This document shows, one piece after another, positions 35,240 through 41,059 of a stretch of 41,059 bases of DNA (its first letter is position 1; the number at the start of each line of letters is the position of its first letter). The position numbers and the translations under genes are program-made. A model generated the notes under the pieces. The model had not been told where the DNA came from. It ran no database searches and saw only the letters and a list, made by a program, of their open reading frames with translations. This stretch comes from Caldanaerobius fijiensis DSM 17918 (GTDB lineage: Bacteria > Bacillota > Thermoanaerobacteria > Thermoanaerobacterales > Caldanaerobiaceae): positions 1 through 41,059 of the forward strand of contig NZ_FQVH01000024.1 of assembly GCF_900129075.1 (NCBI RefSeq), written 5' to 3'.

Positions 35240-36626
35240 TACCATGACAGGTCAGAAGGAAGAATTTATGCCTTTAGAGCCCGGCAAAGTAACCATGTAT
35301 GTATGTGGTCCTACTGTTTACAATTATTTCCATATTGGTAATGCCAGGGTATTTATCGTGTTTGACGTGGTGAGAAGATATTTTGAGTATAAAGGTTACA
35401 AAGTAATTTATGTGCAGAATTTTACAGATATCGATGATAAAATGATCAAAAGGGCTAATGAAGAAAATATTACAGTAAAGGAATTGGGAGATAGATTCAT
35501 CAGGGAGTACTTTGAAGATGCTGAAGCGCTAGGGATAAAAAGGGCGACAGTACATCCAAGGGCCACGGAGAATATAGACAATATCATTGAATTTATTAAG
35601 AAGCTTATAGATAAAGGTTATGCTTATGTAGTTGATGGTGATGTGTATTTTGATGTGAGCAAACTAGATGATTACGGTAAGTTATCTCATAAGAACATTG
35701 AGGATTTGATATCTGGAGCGAGAGTTGACATCAGTGAAAAAAAAGATGATCCACTGGATTTTGCTTTATGGAAAGCACAAAAAGAAGGAGAACCCGGCTG
35801 GGAGAGCCCATGGGGTGTAGGTAGACCTGGCTGGCATATTGAGTGCTCAGCAATGGCCAACAGGTATCTGGGGCAAACTATAGATATACACGCAGGGGGA
35901 CCTGACCTGGTATTTCCCCATCACGAAAATGAGATAGCACAGAGCGAGGCGGCAAATGGCAAGCCATTTGCCAGGTATTGGATGCACGTAGGGTTTTTGA
36001 ATGTAAACAACGAAAAGATGTCCAAATCCAAGAATAACTTTTTTACCGTGAGGGAATTGAGGCAAAGATATAATCCCGAATTAATCAGGTTTTTTATTCT
36101 TACTTCCCATTATAGAAGCCCTTTGAATTTTAGTCTGGATTTACTGGACCAGGCAAAGAATGGGCTTGAAAGGTTGCATAATGGGTTTGACAATATTAAG
36201 TTTTTCATGAAAAAGGCAAATAAGAACAATTCAGCTCTTACTGCTGAAGAGATGGGTTTTATAGAGAAAATAGATAGCTACAAGAAAAAGTTCATAGAAG
36301 CTATGGACGATGATTTTAATACGGCTGATGCTATTGCAGTGATCTTTGAGCTGATAAGGGATTGCAATAGCTTTATAGGTGAAGGTATTAATATACAGGT
36401 TGTGGAAAAAGCGTATGATGTGCTTTCGGAGTTTGCCGGAGTTTTAGGCATTTTAACAGAAAAAGAAGAGCTATTGGACGAAAATATTGTAAAGCTGATA
36501 GAAGAAAGGGAGAAGGCAAGAGCAGAGAAAAATTGGGCTCTGGCTGATAAGATAAGGGATGAGCTCAAAGAAAAAGGTATTATTTTAGAAGATACGCCTT
36601 CAGGTGTGCGATGGAAACGCGCATGA
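35226..36626 (+). CDS. cysS: Cysteinyl-tRNA synthetase
   Basis: The 466-residue class I synthetase has C27 (zinc) in [14 protein letters not shown] (36-39), the zinc/adenylate region WHIECSAM and [15 protein letters not shown], and the KMSKS loop. A C-terminal helical domain follows. ATG 35226 follows AAGGAGG (35208-35214). The gene starts 14 nt inside cysE and ends within the mrnC start, forming a compact operon under the Cys T-box. Confidence 0.97.
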   Translation: MRLYNTMTGQKEEFMPLEPGKVTMYVCGPTVYNYFHIGNARVFIVFDVVRRYFEYKGYKVIYVQNFTDIDDKMIKRANEENITVKELGDRFIREYFEDAEALGIKRATVHPRATENIDNIIEFIKKLIDKGYAYVVDGDVYFDVSKLDDYGKLSHKNIEDLISGARVDISEKKDDPLDFALWKAQKEGEPGWESPWGVGRPGWHIECSAMANRYLGQTIDIHAGGPDLVFPHHENEIAQSEAANGKPFARYWMHVGFLNVNNEKMSKSKNNFFTVRELRQRYNPELIRFFILTSHYRSPLNFSLDLLDQAKNGLERLHNGFDNIKFFMKKANKNNSALTAEEMGFIEKIDSYKKKFIEAMDDDFNTADAIAVIFELIRDCNSFIGEGINIQVVEKAYDVLSEFAGVLGILTEKEELLDENIVKLIEEREKARAEKNWALADKIRDELKEKGIILEDTPSGVRWKRA

Positions 36627-37003
36627 TACCTCCTTTGGCTCTGGCTTATATCGGGGATAGCGTGTACGAGCTATATATAAGGGAGAAGCTGCTATTGAGC
36701 GGTGTAACCAATGTCCGTCGGCTTCATGGCAAAGCAGTAGGTTATGTTAAGGCTAAAGCCCAGGCGGAAGGGCTTCGCAGAATAATGGATATTCTGACAG
36801 AAGAAGAGCTAAATGTTGTTAAGAGAGGACGAAATGCCAAATCGTATACGGTTCCTAAAAATGCGGATGTACAGGATTATAGACATGCGACCGGACTTGA
36901 GGCGCTTATAGGCTATTTGTATTTAAAAGGAGATACCGATAGGTTGATGTTTTTAATGGAGCAACTTATTAGCAACATAGACGATGAAAAAAAGGGAGAG
37001 TGA
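36611..37003 (+). CDS. mrnC: Mini-ribonuclease III
   Basis: The 130-residue protein has an RNase III catalytic domain only, with [16 protein letters not shown] (acidic catalytic residues) and the second acidic site in [12 protein letters not shown]. There is no double-stranded RNA-binding domain, as in Mini-III, which matures 23S rRNA ends. ATG 36611 overlaps cysS by 16 nt, and its stop abuts thyX. Its location beside cysS is conserved in Firmicutes. Confidence 0.94.
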   Translation: METRMIPPLALAYIGDSVYELYIREKLLLSGVTNVRRLHGKAVGYVKAKAQAEGLRRIMDILTEEELNVVKRGRNAKSYTVPKNADVQDYRHATGLEALIGYLYLKGDTDRLMFLMEQLISNIDDEKKGE

Positions 37004-37008
37004 TATTG

Positions 37009-37647
37009 ATGGAGGTTAAGCTATTAACTGCTACGCCTGATTTTTTAAAAGTTATATGGGTTGCTGCGAGAACTTGCAAAAGCCATAAGACACCTTATGA
37101 ATTATGGCAGGAGGAACCTTTAGAGGCAGATATGTTAAGATTAGCCAGGAACATAATAAATTCGGGCCATTTGAGCATATTAGAGCACTGTACCATGACT
37201 TTTGCGGTGTCAGGTGTTTCTAGGGCATTATTGGCTCAATATACAAGGCATAGGATAGGTGTAAGTATTTCTGTACAGTCCCAGAGAGCAGTATCAGAGT
37301 CTTCGCAGAAAAACAAGGGGATTTTTGAGTATATAATGCCGGATAGCATAAAAGATAATGAGGATGCAAAACAAGTCTTTGAAAACGAGATAAAACGCAT
37401 ACAGGAATGTTATGATGCTCTTAAGGCCATGGGTATCAAGAATGAAGACGCGAGGTTTATTTTACCCAATGCTGCTTCCACCAATTTTGTTACAACTTTG
37501 AATTTAAGATCATTGATGGATGTATATCAAAAACGGGTTGTTGTACCGGGAGCACAATGGGAGATAAAGCAGATGTTAAAGCGTATGGCAGAACTTGTAG
37601 TGCAAAGAGAACCGTGGTTAAGCGAGTTTTTCAAAGATGAGGGATAA
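37009..37647 (+). CDS. thyX: FAD-dependent thymidylate synthase ThyX
   Basis: The 212-residue protein has the ThyX features: HLSILEHCTMTFAVSGVSRALL, the RHR motif R80-H81-R82, and NEDARFILPNAASTNFVTTLN with RSL near the end. The signature is usually RHR-X7-S followed by a tyrosine; here the Ser (S91) is eight residues after RHR and the QRYV segment reads QRAV. It methylates dUMP to dTMP using folate and FAD. ATG 37009 has AAGGGAG upstream. It sits between mrnC and rlmB, a common clostridial position. Confidence 0.93.
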   Translation: MEVKLLTATPDFLKVIWVAARTCKSHKTPYELWQEEPLEADMLRLARNIINSGHLSILEHCTMTFAVSGVSRALLAQYTRHRIGVSISVQSQRAVSESSQKNKGIFEYIMPDSIKDNEDAKQVFENEIKRIQECYDALKAMGIKNEDARFILPNAASTNFVTTLNLRSLMDVYQKRVVVPGAQWEIKQMLKRMAELVVQREPWLSEFFKDEG

Positions 37648-37650
37648 AAT

Positions 37651-38388
37651 ATGGACGAAGAATTCTACATTGGTGGAAAGAATGCTGTTGTAGAAGCTTT
37701 AAAAGCAAATAGTTTTATTGATAAACTGTATATAGCTGTTGGCGCTAAAGGCCAGATAATAGACGAAATCATAAAATTAGCTAGGGAAAAAGGAATACCA
37801 GTGCAACTGGTTAGCAGGGACAAATTAGATGAGTTCTATGCAGGCAAACATCAAGGCGTTGTTGCCAAGACTCCTCCTTATGTATATAAAGAAGTGGATG
37901 ATATTCTGGCTATAGCTAAAAATAAAGGGGAACATCCTTTTGTCATCATACTCGACGGCATACAGGACCCTAATAATTTAGGTTCTGTATTGAGGACGGC
38001 TGATGCTTGCGGGGCTCATGGGGTTATCATTCCCAAAAACAGAGCGGTTGGTATTACTCCTGGAGTTATCAAGGCATCGGCCGGAGCTATTCAGTATGTT
38101 TCTGTAGCAAGAGTTACAAATATAACGAGGACATTAAAAGAGCTAAAAGATGTAGGGCTCTGGATAATAGGAGCAGATATGGATGGTGCTATAAACTATT
38201 GTGATGCTGACTTCAAAGTGCCTGTAGGTCTTGTCATAGGCAGCGAAGGATATGGCATAAGCAGGCTTGTAAAAGAGAATTGTGATATTTTAGTAAAAAT
38301 ACCTATGGTAGGTAAAATAAATTCGCTAAATGCTTCTATAGCATCAGCAATATTAATGTACGAAGTGTTGAGGCAGAGGAACTTTTGA
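37651..38388 (+). CDS. rlmB: 23S rRNA 2'-O-ribose methyltransferase RlmB (TrmH family)
   Basis: The 245-residue protein has an N-terminal RNA-binding domain (GGKNAVVEALKANSF) and a SPOUT methyltransferase domain with the TrmH motifs: LDGIQDPNNLGSVLRTADACGAHGVI (motif 1 in part, DGIQDPNNLGSVLRTA), VIGSEGYGISRLV (motif 2) and KIPMVGKINSLNASIASAI (motif 3, the SAM knot). It methylates a ribose in 23S rRNA, as YacO does in Bacillus. It starts 3 nt after thyX. Confidence 0.95.
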   Translation: MDEEFYIGGKNAVVEALKANSFIDKLYIAVGAKGQIIDEIIKLAREKGIPVQLVSRDKLDEFYAGKHQGVVAKTPPYVYKEVDDILAIAKNKGEHPFVIILDGIQDPNNLGSVLRTADACGAHGVIIPKNRAVGITPGVIKASAGAIQYVSVARVTNITRTLKELKDVGLWIIGADMDGAINYCDADFKVPVGLVIGSEGYGISRLVKENCDILVKIPMVGKINSLNASIASAILMYEVLRQRNF

Positions 38389-38399
38389 AGGGTGTTAGA

Positions 38400-38909
38400 A
38401 TGAATGAAGTACTTTTCGTGGATGGATATAACATAATAAATGCGTGGCCGGAATTGAAAGACTTAAGTAAGGCGAATCTTGAGCTGGCAAGGCAGGAGCT
38501 CATCAACATGATGGTAGAATATAAGGCATACAAAGGTATAGAGGTTTTTGTGGTCTTTGATGCCTTATACGTCAAGGGAGCCGCAAATCGCACAGAGATG
38601 TATAAAGGAGTCCATGTGGTGTTTTCAAAATATGGTGAGACGGCTGATCATTATATAGAAAAAAATATCGCCAAATATATAAAGAACAACTGTATAGTAA
38701 AGGTGGCCACATCGGATTGGGTAGAACAACAGGTGATAATGGCTCAGGGTGCCATAAGGGTATCTGCTTCTGAACTAAAAGAAGAGTTAAAGAGGTTTAA
38801 AGAAAGTATATCAAGAGAAATCAATAGAGGACACGATACCAATACCGTATGGGATAATGTGTCGCCGGATGTGTTGGAAAAATTAAAAAAAATGCGGAAT
38901 AGAAACTGA
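38400..38909 (+). CDS. NYN-domain RNase YacP/Rae1
   Basis: The 169-residue protein has the NYN/PIN-like fold: EVLFVDGYNIINAWPEL (first acidic site), VFVVFDALYVKGA, and KVATSDWVEQQVIMAQGA (later acidic site). It matches YacP (Rae1), a ribosome-associated endonuclease in Bacillus. ATG 38400 follows GAAGGG. It lies 11 nt after rlmB and is followed by a separate promoter for sigH. Confidence 0.93.
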   Translation: MNEVLFVDGYNIINAWPELKDLSKANLELARQELINMMVEYKAYKGIEVFVVFDALYVKGAANRTEMYKGVHVVFSKYGETADHYIEKNIAKYIKNNCIVKVATSDWVEQQVIMAQGAIRVSASELKEELKRFKESISREINRGHDTNTVWDNVSPDVLEKLKKMRNRN

Positions 38910-38916
38910 TGTTCAC

Positions 38917-38944
38917 TTGACTATTTTATGATAACAAATATAAT
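38917..38944 (+). promoter_or_regulatory. Promoter of sigH
   Basis: TTGACT (38917-38922) and TATAAT (38939-38944) are 16 nt apart, about 50 nt before the TTG start. Confidence 0.78.
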
Positions 38945-38997
38945 ATAAACTGTGGTCATGTATTGTCCTGCCTATAATTCTACTGGAGGCGATATCC

Positions 38998-39642
38998 TTG
39001 AGGTGCGAAGCCCAAAATGACGAAATAAATTTGAACGGTGAAGAACTGGATGAAGACATGGTATTAAAGGCTCAAAAAGGTGATAAAAAAGCATTTGAAA
39101 AACTGTTTAATAAATATAGCGGTGTGGTAAAAGCTAAAGCCAGAGCCTATTTTCTCATCGGAGCAGAAAAAGAAGATATAATACAGGAGGGAATGATAGG
39201 TCTTTTTAAGGCAATACGCGATTTTAAGGTGGACAAGCTAACTTCATTTAGAGCATTTGCTGAGATGTGTATAACAAGGCAGATAATAACAGCTATAAAG
39301 ACGGCAACGAGACAAAAACACCTGCCGTTAAATTCATATGTTTCTCTTAATAAGCCTGTATATGAGGAAGAGTCAGAGAGGACATTATTGGATTTGATTG
39401 CGGAGGAAAAGGTTTGCGACCCTGAAGAGCTTTTGATCAGCAGAGAGGAATACCGCGGCATCGAGAGTAAATTGAATGAAATTCTCAGTGATTTAGAGAG
39501 CGAGGTATTGTCATACTATTTGCAAGGAAAATCGTATCAAGAAATAGCTGTAGGAATGGATCGACATGTGAAATCTATTGACAATGCTCTTCAGAGAGTA
39601 AAGAGGAAACTTGAGAAGTACCTTGAAGAGAGATCAAAATAG
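38998..39642 (+). CDS. sigH: RNA polymerase sigma factor SigH (stationary phase/sporulation)
   Basis: The 214-residue protein belongs to the sigma-70 family SigH group: KAQKGDKKAFEKLF, DIIQEGMIGLFKAIRDF (region 2), FAEMCITRQIITAIKTATRQKH and the region-4 helix-turn-helix YYLQGKSYQEIAVGMDRHVKSID. It directs early sporulation and stationary genes, so the host is probably a spore former. The start is TTG 38998, supported by GGAGGC at 38985-38990. Confidence 0.95.
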   Translation: MRCEAQNDEINLNGEELDEDMVLKAQKGDKKAFEKLFNKYSGVVKAKARAYFLIGAEKEDIIQEGMIGLFKAIRDFKVDKLTSFRAFAEMCITRQIITAIKTATRQKHLPLNSYVSLNKPVYEEESERTLLDLIAEEKVCDPEELLISREEYRGIESKLNEILSDLESEVLSYYLQGKSYQEIAVGMDRHVKSIDNALQRVKRKLEKYLEERSK

Positions 39643-39661
39643 CCAGATTATTACTTATGTA

Positions 39662-39690
39662 TTGACATTATTGCAAAAAAGTTATATACT
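39662..39690 (+). promoter_or_regulatory. Promoter of tRNA-Thr (and tuf)
   Basis: TTGACA (39662-39667) and TATACT (39685-39690) are 17 nt apart, with the tRNA starting 12 nt later. No other clear promoter is visible before tuf. Confidence 0.88.
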
Positions 39691-39702
39691 ATTACCTGTG
39701 AC

Positions 39703-39778
39703 GCCCATGTAGCTCAGTCGGTAGAGCGTCGCCTTGGTAAGGCGGAGGTCACCGGTTCAAGTCCGGCCGTGGGCTCCA
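39703..39778 (+). tRNA. tRNA-Thr (anticodon GGT)
   Basis: The acceptor stem pairs 39703-39709 with 39768-39774, the D stem pairs 39712-39715 with 39724-39727, and the anticodon GGT lies at 39736-39738. The discriminator is T39775 and CCA is encoded (39776-39778). No terminator follows before tuf, so they may be one transcript. Confidence 0.96.
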
Positions 39779-39855
39779 TTTATATATTTTTAATAATTTT
39801 TATATTATGATACGCCCGGATGGGTTTATTTTATAAGTTGATAGGAGGAAAAGAG

Positions 39856-41058
39856 ATGGCAAAAGCACGTTATGAGAGAACGAAGCCCCATGTAAATATA
39901 GGGACGATAGGGCATGTTGATCATGGGAAGACGACATTAACAGCGGCCATAACAGCGGTATTAGCGACGCAGGGCAAGGCCGTAAAGACAGCATATGATG
40001 AGATAGACAAGGCGCCAGAGGAGAAGGCGAGAGGAATAACGATAAACACAGCGCACGTAGAGTATGAGACAGAGAGCAGGCATTATGCGCACGTAGATTG
40101 TCCTGGGCATGCCGACTATGTAAAGAACATGATAACAGGTGCTGCGCAGATGGACGGAGCGATATTGGTTGTATCAGCTGCGGATGGTGTAATGCCTCAG
40201 ACGAGGGAGCACATACTGTTAGCGAGGCAGGTAGGGGTACCGTATATAGTAGTATTTATGAACAAATCAGACATGGTAGACGATCCCGAGCTATTAGAGA
40301 TAGTAGAGATGGAAGTAAGGGACTTACTGAATGAGTACGAGTTTCCTGGAGATGACACGCCGATAGTGGTAGGGTCAGCGTTAAAGGCATTAGAGTGTGG
40401 ATGTGGAAAGAGAGAGTGCGAGTGGTGCGGGAAGATATGGGAGTTAATGGATGCAGTAGACAGTTACATTCCGACACCGGACAGAGAGATAGACAAACCG
40501 TTCTTAATGCCGATAGAGGACGTATTTACGATAACAGGAAGAGGAACAGTTGTTACTGGTAGAGTAGAGAGAGGGACATTAAAGGTAGGAGAAGAGGTAG
40601 AGATAGTAGGGTTATCGACGGAGAAGAAGAAGACAGTAGTAACAGGTGTAGAGATGTTCAGGAAGATACTGGACGAAGCGCAAGCAGGAGACAACATAGG
40701 AGTATTGTTAAGAGGCATACAGAGAGAGGAAGTAGAGAGAGGGCAGGTATTAGCGAAGCCAGGTACGATACATCCGCATACGAAATTTACGGCGCAGGTA
40801 TACGTACTGACGAAAGAAGAGGGAGGAAGGCACACGCCGTTCTTCAACGGGTACAGGCCGCAGTTTTACTTCAGGACAACAGACGTAACAGGGACCATAC
40901 AGTTACCGGAAGGTGTAGAGATGGTGATGCCCGGGGACAATATAACGATGACGGTAGAGTTGATAACGCCGATAGCGATAGAAGAGGGATTGAGGTTTGC
41001 TATAAGGGAAGGCGGAAGGACTGTAGGAGCTGGTACAGTCGCTTCTATAATAGAGTGA
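39856..41058 (+). CDS. tuf: Elongation factor Tu
   Basis: The 400-residue protein is a complete EF-Tu: GHVDHGKT (19-26), [12 protein letters not shown] (normally NKCD/NKTD) and three domains ending [14 protein letters not shown]. It delivers aminoacyl-tRNA to the ribosome. In domain I a short cysteine-rich insert (C181, C183, C188, C191, in [14 protein letters not shown]) replaces the common acidic loop. Isoleucine is ATA in about 29 of 30 codons by eye, with arginine nearly all AGA/AGG. ATG 39856 follows AGGAGG. The stop codon lies at the window edge, so the terminator is not seen. Confidence 0.98.
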   Translation: MAKARYERTKPHVNIGTIGHVDHGKTTLTAAITAVLATQGKAVKTAYDEIDKAPEEKARGITINTAHVEYETESRHYAHVDCPGHADYVKNMITGAAQMDGAILVVSAADGVMPQTREHILLARQVGVPYIVVFMNKSDMVDDPELLEIVEMEVRDLLNEYEFPGDDTPIVVGSALKALECGCGKRECEWCGKIWELMDAVDSYIPTPDREIDKPFLMPIEDVFTITGRGTVVTGRVERGTLKVGEEVEIVGLSTEKKKTVVTGVEMFRKILDEAQAGDNIGVLLRGIQREEVERGQVLAKPGTIHPHTKFTAQVYVLTKEEGGRHTPFFNGYRPQFYFRTTDVTGTIQLPEGVEMVMPGDNITMTVELITPIAIEEGLRFAIREGGRTVGAGTVASIIE

Positions 41059-41059
41059 T

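Noticed and set aside
1-41059. CRISPR arrays, insertion sequences or prophage
   Set aside because: No regularly spaced repeats, transposase, integrase or phage structural genes were seen on either strand.

Overview
The window reads as chromosomal DNA of a low-G+C, spore-forming, anaerobic Gram-positive bacterium, most likely a thermophilic member of the Clostridia (Thermoanaerobacterales-like). The reasons are the gene order radA-yacL-ispD-ispF-cysE-cysS-mrnC-thyX-rlmB-yacP-sigH-tuf, the ctsR-mcsA-mcsB-clpC operon, a T-box leader, SigH, a B12-dependent ribonucleotide reductase, a rubredoxin/flavodiiron pair, and strong use of AGA/AGG and ATA codons. I cannot name the genus from sequence alone. 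I see no insertion sequence, prophage or CRISPR array. The clearest mobile item is an intein.

Left part (1-9.5 kb): a tRNA-Asn with terminator; an ECF sigma factor translationally coupled to a membrane-anchored beta-propeller protein (probable anti-sigma/sensor), with a candidate self-directed ECF promoter; an Eis-like acetyltransferase; a small lytic transglycosylase; and, on the minus strand, a HelD-type RNA polymerase recycling ATPase followed by a 54-residue rubredoxin. Divergent from these lie a flavodiiron protein, whose usual electron donor is rubredoxin, and a metal-dependent cyclase/hydrolase.

Middle (9.6-21.5 kb): a class III aminotransferase; the adenosylcobalamin-dependent ribonucleotide reductase NrdJ, interrupted exactly at its radical cysteine by a 375-residue LAGLIDADG intein with foreign codon usage; a NikR-controlled nickel (or cobalt) ECF transporter operon (nikR-M-N-Q-O) with a palindromic operator over its promoter; a membrane GAF-GGDEF diguanylate cyclase; and an EF-G-like GTPase.

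Right part (21.6 kb to the end): the protein-arginine-phosphorylation/Clp stress operon with a perfect CtsR box; radA; a convergent conserved gene and a membrane protein in the place where disA often sits; yacL; the MEP-pathway genes ispD and ispF separated by an unrelated esterase; proS; a TM1266-like small regulator; a cysteine T-box before cysE-cysS; then mrnC, thyX, rlmB, yacP, sigH, tRNA-Thr and tuf. Most of this is conserved housekeeping DNA. The points worth a second look are the sigma/propeller module, the intein, the NikR operator, the unusual ThyX motif spacing, the near-exclusive ATA isoleucine codons and cysteine-rich insert of tuf, and a repeated 21-nt element flanking the aminotransferase-nrdJ block. 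I do not see convincing evidence of a wholly new multi-gene system.
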